Positions 17,100 through 25,109 are shown, counted from the first letter of the stretch. The stretch: 64,000 nucleotides of DNA from Brevibacillus sp051967035 (GCF_051967035.1 NZ_JBQCKK010000018.1:9807-73806); one strand, 5' to 3'. Notes: generated by a model from the sequence alone, not told the origin. Numbers and translations are program-made.

Positions 17100-17561
17100 T
17101 CAGCTGATCTCCACAATCAGTTCAATCTCGATCGGATTGTTGAACGGCAGGACAGAGGTTCCGGCAGCCGCCCGCGCATGCTTGCCTGCCTCGCCGAACA
17201 CTTCGATCAATAAGTCGGAGGCGCCGTTGATTACCCGCGGCTGCTCGTAAAAATCCGGCGCACTGCTGACGAGCGCAAACAGCTTGACCATGCGCACAAT
17301 CCGGTCGAGATCGCCAAGCTCGGCTTTCAGCATCGAAAGCAGATTGAGCGCGGTGATTTTCGCCGCTTCGTACCCTTGTTCCATCGTCACGTCTGTCCCC
17401 AACCTGCCCAGGTAGAGCGGCTTGCCGTCGACATAGCAGCCCGCGCCGGACGTGTAGAGCAGATTGCCCGTCCGCACGCACGAGACGTAGTTCGCCATCG
17501 TCGGCGGTGGCGGCGGAAGCGTATAGCCCAGTTGCTGCAACCGGGTTTCGATTTTTGACAT
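17100..17561 (-). CDS. RidA/YjgF-family enamine/imine deaminase
   Basis: 153 residues, the extended subgroup of the YjgF/YER057c/UK114 family. The N-terminal LPPPPPTMANYVSCVRTGNLLYTSG and C-terminal HARAAAGTSVLPFNNPIEIEL are diagnostic; Arg130 aligns with the catalytic Arg105 of RidA, so imine hydrolysis is expected. It is the first gene of an operon with a YheO-type regulator, an M19 dipeptidase and a CocE-type hydrolase. Hydrolysis of dehydro-dipeptides releases enamines/imines, which would give RidA a direct job here. Start at 17561 follows AGGGGGGAAT. Confidence 0.88.
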   Translation of the reverse strand: MSKIETRLQQLGYTLPPPPPTMANYVSCVRTGNLLYTSGAGCYVDGKPLYLGRLGTDVTMEQGYEAAKITALNLLSMLKAELGDLDRIVRMVKLFALVSSAPDFYEQPRVINGASDLLIEVFGEAGKHARAAAGTSVLPFNNPIEIELIVEIS

Positions 17562-17616
17562 CGTATTCCCCCCTGTATGTATGAAAAGTCAGAAAGCTGT
17601 TTTCGTTACGTTAACC

Positions 17617-17646
17617 ATACTATTGGGATCGCTTCTTTTTCAACAA
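17617..17646 (-). promoter_or_regulatory. Promoter of the RidA-regulator-dipeptidase-hydrolase operon
   Basis: Minus strand TTGTTG (17646-17641) and TAGTAT (17622-17617) with an 18-bp spacer, about 55 bp upstream of the RidA start; AT-rich DNA lies just upstream. No clear operator was recognised. Confidence 0.5.
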
Positions 17647-17782
17647 TTTTTTAGAAGAAAATTAATTTTTTAAAATCCATCCCGACAAAAAAGCCAGTCA
17701 CGCTCGTCGACTAGCATGTCTGGCCCAGCTGCACCTGCCACAGCGGTTTTTCCCTTCTCGTTTCGAACGGAACGGCGTCTCT

Positions 17783-18541
17783 TCAATAACGAAGCTGCAT
17801 CAGGATGCTTCTGATCTCGTCGTCATTCATCATGAGATCGTAATGCTTTCGGCTGATTTTTGCCAGCGCCAGATCGTGGTAGAAAAATTCCGTGAACACT
17901 TTGACAAACGGCTTGGACATTGTCTTGATCGCTTGCCACGACTGGTTCTCCTCACAGGCAAAAATGACTTCGCGCTCGTCGATAATCAGCAGACGAAACC
18001 GCTCCAGCGTATGGTGCTCTTCTGCCGGAATCAACGTATGCACTTTGGCGATGTTCGGCTTCAACGATCCGACGACAAGCACCTCCACGTCGATTCCGTC
18101 CGCTTCTTTTTTTTCCAGGAGCGGCAAATACTCGACCAGATCGTCTTTCCATGCCGAAATGCGGATCGAGCTTTTCGCCTCCTCGATCATTTGCTTGCTC
18201 TGCACCCGGATCGACGTGTCAACCTTCAAGCTCCAAACCAAATCCTCGGAGTAGGACTTTTTTTGGGACTGGATTTTCAGTTGCTTGATGTTGTCCTGAA
18301 ACTCTGCTGTCAGCTTTTCGATGGCAAGCGGCAGGGGCAAGGCGCTGTAGAGCTTTTTCTTTTCCGATACCGAGTCCAGCACCATGCCCTTTTCGATCAT
18401 GCGCGACAGCACTTCGTAGATTTTCGCTTTCGGCACGCCGGAATACTTCACGATTTTCGTCGCGTCCAACGGTTCCTCGCTCGACACCAGCGCTTCAAAT
18501 ACTTTGCTTTCATACTGCGAAAAACCAAATTTTTGTAACAT
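17783..18541 (-). CDS. TrmB-family transcriptional regulator
   Basis: 252 residues. Winged helix at 1-70 (GFSQYESKVFEALVSSEEPLDATKIVKYSGVPKAKIYEVLSRM split over that region) is the standard TrmB DNA-binding domain; a coiled segment (about 85-105) and a C-terminal ligand domain of phospholipase-D-like fold (about 110-250) follow. TrmB proteins usually sense sugars or related metabolites. ATG 18541 has GGAGGAAGC upstream. Divergent from nupC with a 267-bp gap carrying the GGTTACT-N8-AGTAACT repeat, so it is the natural candidate to control nucleoside uptake and, through the same repeat, pbuE-deoD. Confidence 0.87.
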   Translation of the reverse strand: MLQKFGFSQYESKVFEALVSSEEPLDATKIVKYSGVPKAKIYEVLSRMIEKGMVLDSVSEKKKLYSALPLPLAIEKLTAEFQDNIKQLKIQSQKKSYSEDLVWSLKVDTSIRVQSKQMIEEAKSSIRISAWKDDLVEYLPLLEKKEADGIDVEVLVVGSLKPNIAKVHTLIPAEEHHTLERFRLLIIDEREVIFACEENQSWQAIKTMSKPFVKVFTEFFYHDLALAKISRKHYDLMMNDDEIRSILMQLRY

Positions 18542-18664
18542 GCTTCCTCCTGCCCGTATCCACTGGTTATTCCTTTCTATGATAAAGCATAGTGGGGCAC
18601 AAAGCCAATGAACCTCACGCATTGACAGGCGGCTGGCTTCCATGTAAGCTGGTAAAGGCTATCT

Positions 18665-18686
18665 GGTTACTCCATAGGTAGTAACT
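18665..18686. promoter_or_regulatory. GGTTACT-N8-AGTAACT operator between trmB-type and nupC genes
   Basis: GGTTACT (18665-18671), spacer of 8 nt, AGTAACT (18680-18686): the same half-sites and spacing as on the pbuE-deoD promoter (10421-10442), one arm base differing. It sits almost midway between the two divergent start codons. Confidence 0.65.
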
Positions 18687-18808
18687 AAAATTCAAAATCG
18701 TTGCACTTCTCTTTCAACATGCTTTGAAAGCGGATCCATAAGCATGGAAGGGACATGCACCTCACGCAACACGAGATACTTGTTCATTATGGGAGGCAGA
18801 AAGTAGCC

Positions 18809-19993
18809 ATGAATGTCGTTTTTTTGTTGACGGGTTTCCTGTTTGTGTTCGGCCTGGGCTTTGCGCTCAGCCATAATCGCAGAGCCATCAAGCTCAAGCC
18901 GATTCTCATCATGATTGTCACCCAGTTGGTGCTGGCCTTTCTTTTGCTGAATACCAAAATCGGGATTGACCTCATTCTGTTTATTTCCGAAGCCTTCGAT
19001 ACATTGATGAAACTGGGCATCAGCGGAGTGGACTTCGTGTTTGGCGGACTGGAGAACAACGGTGCGTCCAGCTTCTTCCTCGATGTGCTGCTGCCGATTA
19101 TTTTCATCTCCGTGCTGATCGGGATTCTGAACCATTTTCACATCTTGCCGCTGCTCATTCGCTTCACCGGCTTTGTATTGAGCAAGCTGAACGGGATGGG
19201 CAGACTGGAAAACTACATTGCTGTCTCCTCTGCTTTCCTCGGGCAATCGGAAGTGTTTCTGACGACGAAAAAGCAGTTGGGGCTCGTCTCCAGCAAGCGC
19301 CTCTATACGCTGTGCACCTCTGCCATGAGCGCGGTGAGCATCGCCATCGTCGGCGCCTACATGACGATGCTGGAACCGAAATACGTAGTCGTCGCCATCG
19401 TTGTGAACATCCTGTCGGCGCTGATCGTCGCCAACATCATCAACCCGTACGAACTGACGGCGGAAGAAGACTTGATCGAGCCGGAGGAAGAAGGAGAAAA
19501 GCCTGCCTTTTTCCAGATGATTAGCGAGAGCATCGTGGACGGGTTGAAAATCGCCGTCATCGTTGGCGCGATGCTGATCGGCTTCATCGCCCTGATGAAT
19601 CTGGTCAACGAGCTGTTCTTGCTGATCTTCCGCATCTCCTTCCAGGACGTACTCGGGTACATGTTTGCTCCTGTCGCCTTTTTGATGGGAATTCCCCAGG
19701 CGGAGATCGTTACGGCTGGCAGCATCATGGCGACGAAAATCGTCACGAACGAATTTGTCGCGATGCTCGACTTCAAGGAAATCGCCAGCAGCCTGTCCAC
19801 CAAAACGGTCGGCATCGTCTCGGTCTTCCTCGTCAGCTTTGCCAACTTCGGCTCCATCGGCATCATTACCGGCTCTGTGCGGGCACTGAATGAAAAGCAG
19901 GGCGATCTCGTGGCGAAATTCGGCTTGAAGCTTTTGGTCGGCTCCACACTGGCCTCTGTGCTATCCGCCACGATCATCGGCGTCTTTTTGTGA
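18809..19993 (+). CDS. nupC: Concentrative nucleoside transporter (NupC/CNT family)
   Basis: 394 residues with about ten membrane helices. The CNT core is clear: GGLENNGASSFFLDVLLPIIFIS, the NGMGRLENYIAVSSAFLGQSEVFL loop (QSE substrate motif), SAMSAVSIAIVGAYM and TNEFVAM near the C-terminus. It imports nucleosides with a cation. ATG 18809 has GGGAGG 12 nt upstream. Divergent from the TrmB-type regulator and followed by a strong terminator. The conserved family is certain; nucleoside preference is not determinable. Confidence 0.92.
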   Translation: MNVVFLLTGFLFVFGLGFALSHNRRAIKLKPILIMIVTQLVLAFLLLNTKIGIDLILFISEAFDTLMKLGISGVDFVFGGLENNGASSFFLDVLLPIIFISVLIGILNHFHILPLLIRFTGFVLSKLNGMGRLENYIAVSSAFLGQSEVFLTTKKQLGLVSSKRLYTLCTSAMSAVSIAIVGAYMTMLEPKYVVVAIVVNILSALIVANIINPYELTAEEDLIEPEEEGEKPAFFQMISESIVDGLKIAVIVGAMLIGFIALMNLVNELFLLIFRISFQDVLGYMFAPVAFLMGIPQAEIVTAGSIMATKIVTNEFVAMLDFKEIASSLSTKTVGIVSVFLVSFANFGSIGIITGSVRALNEKQGDLVAKFGLKLLVGSTLASVLSATIIGVFL

Positions 19994-20026
19994 TCGTCGT
20001 CCGACGCTAGGCAAACATAGACACGC

Positions 20027-20060
20027 AAAAAAACAGGCATGCCGCTATGCCTGTTTTTTT
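20027..20060. terminator. Bidirectional terminator of nupC and the DUF2325 gene
   Basis: AAAAAAACAGGCAT pairs with ATGCCTGTTTTTTT around a 6-nt loop; long T run on either strand. Confidence 0.9.
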
Positions 20061-20125
20061 CGTGCCTGTTCGTGCCTGTCTGGCTGTGCCAATGGCTTGG
20101 GGCAGCCACGTTTTCGAATGTTCCT

Positions 20126-20416
20126 TCAACTGATCCGGCTGATCGTCGGCTGGTACATGGAAACCGCATCACACGAGCGTCTGCAAAACACGATGGGGAC
20201 GTGTTTTTGCTTCGCCAGCTTCTTGATGTTTTTGCTGAGACTGTGACTGACGAAGTTGATAAAGACGAGAACCAGCTCCGTATCAGCAGGAATCGTCGCC
20301 TTTACGTCCGATTTTTTTCGGCCGGATACGTGATACACATTGCGAAAACCTTTATCCTGCAACAAGCTTTCAATTTCCCCTACCCGATCTCCACCTACGA
20401 CAAGAACGCCTGCCAT
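20126..20416 (-). CDS. DUF2325-family protein
   Basis: 96 residues, Rossmann-like alpha/beta pattern: VLVVGGD at the N-terminus, the GRKKSDVKATIPADTELVLVFINFVSHSL middle and VPIVFCRRSCDAV at the C-terminus, all as in DUF2325 proteins, small cytosolic proteins of unknown function. Two cysteines near the C-terminus (CRRSC) could be redox-active or bind metal. ATG 20416 has GAGGAGG upstream. It probably forms an operon with the YezD gene 72 nt upstream. Confidence 0.8.
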   Translation of the reverse strand: MAGVLVVGGDRVGEIESLLQDKGFRNVYHVSGRKKSDVKATIPADTELVLVFINFVSHSLSKNIKKLAKQKHVPIVFCRRSCDAVSMYQPTISRIS

Positions 20417-20488
20417 AACAAAGCTCCTCCTCTCTATTCTCCCGTTAGCTCCAGTCAGTTCTCGACCTTTTGCCTGTCTGTCCGCTTG

Positions 20489-20683
20489 CTATCTGCCTGT
20501 TCGCGCCTGATTGTACTTCGTCTCCGCCTTTTCAGCGGGGAGCCTGTATTTTTCGGTCCGCTCGATCTGGACCACCTGCGAGTCGTGAACCACGATATGA
20601 ATGGAGCCGTATTCCAAGCTGTCCAAGGCACGCTCGATTCTCTCCCACAATCGTTCATCCAGGGCATTGTCTTTTTTGGCCAT
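20489..20683 (-). CDS. YezD-family small protein (DUF2292)
   Basis: 64 residues. The pattern WERIERALDSLEYGSIHIVVHDSQVVQIERTEKYR (residues 12-46) is the whole YezD signature. In several Firmicutes yezD lies next to sulfur or iron-sulfur genes, but its activity is unknown. The ATG at 20683 follows GGGAGGAATGACC. Upstream is a sigma-A promoter; DUF2325 gene downstream in the same direction. Confidence 0.85.
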   Translation of the reverse strand: MAKKDNALDERLWERIERALDSLEYGSIHIVVHDSQVVQIERTEKYRLPAEKAETKYNQARTGR

Positions 20684-20757
20684 ATGGTCATTCCTCCCTG
20701 TATTGGCAATTTCAAAATGTATATTATTCCTACCTATTTAGTATGTTTTGTTCCCTA

Positions 20758-20787
20758 ATAATACCCCTCGCTCCCCTTCTTTGTCAA
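20758..20787 (-). promoter_or_regulatory. Sigma-A promoter of yezD-type gene
   Basis: Minus strand TTGACA (20787-20782), 18-bp spacer, TATTAT (20763-20758). The leader to the ATG is about 70 nt and AT-rich. Confidence 0.65.
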
Positions 20788-21141
20788 TCCAGAGCGCAGG
20801 GGCTTCGAGAGGTTGCGCCAATCATCATCCTGGAATCCGCGCATGGTTCACAGACGGTCGATGCAGGCATGCCTGCCGCTCGATCCATCTTGCACGGCTG
20901 CTCCGGTGCTTCACCTCTTTTCGGGTTGGTAGCAGAAAGGCTCCCGACGAACAAGACATGCTGGTTGTCTGCACGGGAGCCTTCGGTAGTCCGATCAGCT
21001 ATTCACAAAAACCGATATGCTTACTATGCTTTATATGGAGTGTACCATACGCTTTCTCTCTCGGTCAATGCCGCTGCTCACCCTTTTTCGAGCAAGCGGA
21101 CAACGCACAAACCGAATGCACGGGCGACCTTCTTCCTTCGC
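20788..21141. other. 354-bp non-coding stretch with a stable hairpin
   Basis: No supported gene. A 10-bp perfect stem AAGGCTCCCG (20937-20946) / CGGGAGCCTT (20974-20983) encloses a second stem AGACA/TGTCT. There is no U tract after it on either strand, so it is a poor terminator; it might be a structured RNA or the attenuated 3' end of the SDR transcript. No known riboswitch class matched by eye. Confidence 0.5.
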
Positions 21142-21912
21142 TCATTTCGGCTGCATCCGAAGCGCCCCATCGAGCCGGATCGTCTCTCCGTTCAGCATCG
21201 GGTTGGTGATGATGCTGCTCACCAGCTTGGCGTATTCGCCAGGCTGACCTAAGCGGGGCGGAAAAGGAACCGTCGCTCCCAGCGCTTCTTTTGCGGAGCG
21301 CGGCAGCTTGTCAAACATCGGCGTATCAAACAAACCGGGAGCAATGGTCATGACCCGAATTCCGTAAGGCGCCAGATCTCTTGCCAGCGGCAATGTCATG
21401 CCGACGATTCCCCCTTTGGAGGCGCTGTAGGCCACCTGCCCCACTTGCCCGTCAAATGCAGCGACAGAAGCCGTATTGATAATGATGCCGCGCTCGCCCG
21501 TGTTGTCCGGTTCATTGCCAGCCATCTGCTCGACCGCCATGCGAACGACATTGAACGTGCCGATCAGATTTACCTGGATGACCTTGCTGAATGCCTCCAA
21601 CGAATGAGGGCCTTTTCTGGACAGCGTCTTTTGTCCCAGGACAACGCCCGCGCAATTGATCGCGGCATGAATGGTGCCAAAGGCACCCGCTACGCGATCA
21701 ACCGCCTCCCGAACGCTCGCCTCGCTCGTCACGTCGGTCTGTACGAACAAGGCTCGCTCACGTCCCAGCTCGTTTGCGAGGGCGTACCCGCGTTCGAGGT
21801 CCAGATCAAGAATGGCTACTTTTCCTCCGTGTTCAACCACATTCCTCACCGTGGCTTCTCCCAGCCCGGAAGCTCCACCCGTTACAATGGCAACCACATC
21901 CCGAATTTCCAC
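21142..21912 (-). CDS. SDR-family 3-hydroxyacyl-CoA dehydrogenase-like oxidoreductase
   Basis: 256 residues. TGGASGLG (coenzyme site, about 13-20), INCAGV, catalytic Ser in NTASVAAFDGQ, and YSASKGG (Tyr/Lys) are all present. The sequence pattern (AINCAGVV, GERGIIINTASVAAFDGQ, DTPMFDKLP) matches bacterial relatives of 17-beta-HSD type 10, NAD-dependent dehydrogenases of short/branched 3-hydroxyacyl-CoA. GTG 21912 is used as start with AGGGGGAG 6 nt upstream. It stands alone, so the pathway partner is not visible. Confidence 0.87.
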   Translation of the reverse strand: MEIRDVVAIVTGGASGLGEATVRNVVEHGGKVAILDLDLERGYALANELGRERALFVQTDVTSEASVREAVDRVAGAFGTIHAAINCAGVVLGQKTLSRKGPHSLEAFSKVIQVNLIGTFNVVRMAVEQMAGNEPDNTGERGIIINTASVAAFDGQVGQVAYSASKGGIVGMTLPLARDLAPYGIRVMTIAPGLFDTPMFDKLPRSAKEALGATVPFPPRLGQPGEYAKLVSSIITNPMLNGETIRLDGALRMQPK

Positions 21913-22465
21913 GCCATTCTCCCCCTTCCATCCCATCGGTATTCACAACATCGGCCGCGCTCCTTGCATGAAAAACCCGCTGTCCTTCTGCTCGCCAAGC
22001 GGACAGGCAGCATTTCGCCAAGGGAAACATTCGCCTATCAGATAGTATTTTATGAATCACCTGCAAAAAAATGGCAATCACTTCACAAACACTGAAATGG
22101 CCTTTGCGCCTTTGCGCCTTTGCGCCTTTGCGCCTTTGCGCCTTCGCGCCGTCACGAGCCGGGCCGTTTCCGGCGCCGACTGTGCCGCCCCCTCGGAAGT
22201 GCCGTTCTCGTCAGAATTATCCGATTATTCACGAGCCATTTTTTCTGGAGCCGCCAGATGCGGCACGTTCTTTCGTCCGCGACGAACCGGGACTTGTCCA
22301 AGGGGCGGAAAACAAGCCGTTTCGCCAGGACCTGTTCGACAGACGCATCGTGATTGACCTGAGAATCCCTCCCCTGCCCGAACGCCTTTTAGACATTGTA
22401 CCCTTCGCCTATTCTTTCATCAACTGCTGCCCCGAAATTTACGGCATAGACCGGATCAGCGAGGC
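21913..22465. other. 550-bp region without a supported gene
   Basis: Contains the octamer repeat at 22103-22150. A plus-strand open frame (22071-22571) crosses it, but it has no ribosome site, begins inside the repeat and runs through the terminator at 22466-22509 into the opposite gene, so I do not call it. Confidence 0.55.
22103..22150. repeat. Tandem 8-bp repeat TTTGCGCC
   Basis: Five perfect copies of TTTGCGCC followed by a sixth with one change (TTCGCGCC), 48 bp in all. Intergenic; prone to slipped-strand copy-number change. Confidence 0.9.
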
Positions 22466-22509
22466 AAAAAAAATGCCAGTACCAGTCTTGGAGAAGACGG
22501 CAATGGCAT
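22466..22509 (-). terminator. Terminator of the 104-residue unknown gene
   Basis: Minus strand: ATGCCA...TGGCAT outer stem with an inner GTCTT/AAGAC stem, followed by eight T residues. It begins 5 nt after the stop at 22514. Confidence 0.85.
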
Positions 22510-22513
22510 CGGA

Positions 22514-22828
22514 CTACCATTTGATTTGGTCACTCATACGGATGATGGCCTGCGCGACTTTGGCTTCGTAGCTTTCCCTGCTGCACAGCTCGTTCCACAG
22601 CTGCTCCCGTTCTTCCTCTGAGAGCTGCAACTGATCGACGCGGTCCTCTTGTTCGGCTTCCCGAAGCGGAGCGGCATTCTGGACATTTTCGCCGCCACGG
22701 CTGACGAGTCCGTACACCAGCAGCATGTTCAACAGCTTGTCCATCTGCGCCTGTTTCCGAGCCAGATGCGGTTCCATCCGCTTGGCGACCAGCCACAGCT
22801 TCTCCGTTTGCTCTCGTGCGGTTTGCAT
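22514..22828 (-). CDS. Unknown cytosolic helical protein
   Basis: 104 residues, mostly alpha-helical and highly charged, with the acidic coil segment RVDQLQLSEEEREQLWNELCSRES in the middle. No membrane helix or signal. ATG 22828 is chosen because GGAGGTG lies about 10 nt upstream; it has its own strong terminator. No family recognised. The ribosome site, terminator and lack of a competing frame support it as a real gene. Confidence 0.65.
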   Translation of the reverse strand: MQTAREQTEKLWLVAKRMEPHLARKQAQMDKLLNMLLVYGLVSRGGENVQNAAPLREAEQEDRVDQLQLSEEEREQLWNELCSRESYEAKVAQAIIRMSDQIKW

Positions 22829-23021
22829 GACTTTTTTGCACCTCCACACTCCCTATATCTAAACATAACTAATTATATCTTATTATAGTGAATGTTTTGC
22901 AAAAGAGAAGTCAGATCCCCTTACACGAGAGCCTTTTTGTTACCATAAGATTTCCTCCAGCCCATCCCTCCCAGGGAATGCTAGTCGGGCACAGCTTCGC
23001 CATCACTCTCCGTTTCCTGAT

Positions 23022-23813
23022 TCAACTGCACGGCACGTTTAATTTTCTGGGAATGTCCGAATCAAAAGCGGGTGTATGTACGATGGAAAAAGAATATCCT
23101 TCGTGGACAAATGAAAGGCGATCTCCATGAAAATCATACGTGATATCGTGCGCTTTTAACCGATGTGACAGCTCTTGTACATACTGGCGATCAGGCGTTC
23201 CAAACGAAATATGCATGTTCGGCGGGAGAGCTTTCATCGCAATCGGAATCCATGGGCGATGGCACCAGTTCGCGACAATATGTGCCGTTCCGCCAATGAC
23301 AAAATTCACAACCTCTTGATCCTTTACTGTTTTCATATGGAGCGTGGATTTTAGCCATTCTCGGAATACAGGCACACTTTCCACTGGACATCCCACTTCT
23401 CTTACATACAAGATATGCAGGGGAGTACACGGGACGAGAACATCTTCCTGGACGTACTTATGGGCAATAATCTCAAGCAAATTTCCGTCCCCATCCGTAA
23501 AATATAGATTCAACCGCTCCCCCTCTTCATCGATTTCATGACCATCTTCCCATCTCGCTACCAACAAGCCAGATTCCCGAATCTTCTTGGCCGATTCGTA
23601 AAATTTCGAATAGGGTACCTGAAAAGCAAAATGAGCTGGCGAAATCGGCGCTCTCCCTTCTTCAAACGATAAGGAAACATGCGGGGTTAGTGCAAACGTG
23701 ATTTGCTGATCCGTTTTTGTTAAAACGGGGATGCCAAGCCGGTCGGCATATACTTGTTCAACGCGTTGCAAAGAAACCGTCTGCAATTTCAATTCTGCAA
23801 AATGTGTAATCAT
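23022..23813 (-). CDS. VOC-superfamily (glyoxalase/dioxygenase-like) protein, two domains
   Basis: 263 residues in two vicinal-oxygen-chelate modules (about 1-120 and 130-250). The first resembles a glyoxalase/fosfomycin-resistance-type fold with LKLQTVSLQRVEQVYADRLGIPV and LYFTDGDGNLLEIIAH; metal ligands are plausible at His20-region and Glu of LLEII, but the site cannot be confirmed by eye. Function could be dioxygenase, isomerase or binding. Base composition is more AT-rich than its neighbours, suggesting later acquisition. ATG 23813 follows AGGGGAGA. Confidence 0.75.
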   Translation of the reverse strand: MITHFAELKLQTVSLQRVEQVYADRLGIPVLTKTDQQITFALTPHVSLSFEEGRAPISPAHFAFQVPYSKFYESAKKIRESGLLVARWEDGHEIDEEGERLNLYFTDGDGNLLEIIAHKYVQEDVLVPCTPLHILYVREVGCPVESVPVFREWLKSTLHMKTVKDQEVVNFVIGGTAHIVANWCHRPWIPIAMKALPPNMHISFGTPDRQYVQELSHRLKAHDITYDFHGDRLSFVHEGYSFSIVHTPAFDSDIPRKLNVPCS

Positions 23814-23910
23814 ACTGTCTCCCCTTTCTTTCGCTCCATGATTCAGATTTGCAACTACTATATTTTACCATACTCACTGATCGGTTCCGATCAACAAAGC
23901 AGGGCGAGAT

Positions 23911-23956
23911 AAAAAAACGGCTGCCCGCCAGTCCATGAAAACGACTGGCGAGCAGC
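23911..23956 (-). terminator. Terminator of the zinc alcohol dehydrogenase gene
   Basis: Minus strand stem GCTGCTCGCCAGTC / GACTGGCGGGCAGC (one mismatch), 9-nt loop, then CGTTTTTTTA. Confidence 0.88.
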
Positions 23957-23984
23957 AGCTCCCTCTTCCCGCTAGGCAACGATT

Positions 23985-24998
23985 TCATTCCATCGTCAAA
24001 ACGACGCGGCCATTGATTTGACCTTTTTCCAGACGCTCCAGCACTTCGTTGATCTTGTCCAGCGGCTGCGTCTCGATGATGGCGCGGACTTTGCCGCGCG
24101 CCGCGAAGTCGAGCGCTTCCTGCATGTCTTTGCGCGTTCCGACGATGGAGCCTTTGACGGTTACGCCGTTGAGCACCGTATCGAAAATCGGGATGGGCAG
24201 CTCGGCATTCGGCAAGCCGACTACGACGAGCGAACCGCCGCGGCGAACGGACTTGTACGCTTGCTCAAACGCTTTTTTCGTCACCGCCACGCTGATCGCG
24301 CCGTGTACGCCGCCGATCTGCTCCTGAATCGCCTGCACAGGATCAACCTCGCTGCCGTTTATGGTCAGGTCTGCTCCTAGATCTTTTGCCAAGTCCAGTT
24401 TTTCCTGGTGAATATCGACCGCGACGACGTTGTAGCCCATCGCCTTTGCATATTGCAACGCTACGTGGCCCAGCCCGCCGATGCCGTAAATCGCGACCCA
24501 TTCGCCCGGCTTCACGTTCGCGACCTTCAGCGCCTTGTAAGTCGTGACGCCTGCGCACAAAATCGGCGCTGCCTCTACATCGCCCAGCTCATCCGGGATA
24601 CGCGCCACATAAGCGGCCGGGGCCACGCAATACTCTGCGTAAGCTCCATCTGCGGAGTAGCCGCCGTTGAGCTGCTTTTGGCACAGTGTCTCCCAGCCTG
24701 TGAGGCAATAGTCGCATTCGCCGCACGCCGAAAACAGCCACGGAATCCCTACGCGATCGCCCAGCTTGAGCGACGTGACGCCTTCGCCGAGCTTTTCCAC
24801 CACGCCTACCCCTTCGTGTCCCGGGATCAGCGGCAGCTTTGGTTTGACGGGCCAGTCCCCGTGCGCCGCATGCAGGTCAGTATGGCAGACGCCGCACGTC
24901 TTGATCTTCACCAAAACCTCGCCGTAGCCGACCTCCGGGACCGCTACTTCCTTCACTTCCAGCTTTTGATGGAACTCGTTGACTACTGCTGCTTTCAT
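23985..24998 (-). CDS. adhT: Zinc-dependent alcohol dehydrogenase (ADH-HT/AdhP type)
   Basis: 337 residues, same length as the ADH-HT enzyme of Geobacillus. Catalytic zinc ligands Cys38 (CGVCHTDLH), His61 (GHEGVG) and Cys148 (ILCAGVTTYK); structural zinc cysteines 92/95/98/106 (CGECDYCLTGWETLC); NAD motif GIGGLG near 172. It interconverts primary alcohols and aldehydes in the cytosol. ATG 24998 is preferred to the upstream ATG that directly abuts AGGAGG. Upstream lies a consensus sigma-54 promoter, a cre-like site and GGCC inverted repeats, so expression probably depends on the NtrC-like activator encoded opposite. Confidence 0.93.
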   Translation of the reverse strand: MKAAVVNEFHQKLEVKEVAVPEVGYGEVLVKIKTCGVCHTDLHAAHGDWPVKPKLPLIPGHEGVGVVEKLGEGVTSLKLGDRVGIPWLFSACGECDYCLTGWETLCQKQLNGGYSADGAYAEYCVAPAAYVARIPDELGDVEAAPILCAGVTTYKALKVANVKPGEWVAIYGIGGLGHVALQYAKAMGYNVVAVDIHQEKLDLAKDLGADLTINGSEVDPVQAIQEQIGGVHGAISVAVTKKAFEQAYKSVRRGGSLVVVGLPNAELPIPIFDTVLNGVTVKGSIVGTRKDMQEALDFAARGKVRAIIETQPLDKINEVLERLEKGQINGRVVLTME

Positions 24999-25075
24999 CT
25001 GGACCATCCTCCTCTTTCCCCCTGGGTATATGTAGCCTTTGTTCGGCGGTGATCCGCCTTACGCCCCTTTATTTG

Positions 25076-25093
25076 TTGCAAGCAGCGTGCCAA
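25076..25093 (-). promoter_or_regulatory. Sigma-54 (-24/-12) promoter of the zinc alcohol dehydrogenase gene
   Basis: Minus strand reads TTGGCACGCTGCTTGCAA: GG and GC exactly 10 nt apart and full agreement with TGGCAC-N5-TTGCA. It lies about 80 bp upstream of the ATG at 24998. An NtrC-type activator gene is located at 27715-29175. Confidence 0.88.
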
Positions 25094-25095
25094 GT

Positions 25096-25109
25096 TGTAA
25101 GCGCTTTAC
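25096..25109. promoter_or_regulatory. Possible CcpA (cre) site
   Basis: TGTAAGCGCTTTAC matches the cre consensus TGWAANCGNTNWCA except for the last two bases. It lies immediately upstream of the -24 element, a position where CcpA binding would interfere with activator looping. Confidence 0.45.

Noticed and set aside
20788..21141. S-box (SAM) or T-box element upstream of the yezD-type gene
   Set aside because: Short similarities (AGAGGTG, GGTGC) occur in the wrong order and the invariant cores GGCCC/GGCAACC and TGGNACCGCG are missing.
22071..22571. 166-residue plus-strand open frame
   Set aside because: No ribosome site, starts in the octamer repeat, passes through a strong terminator of the opposite gene and overlaps it.
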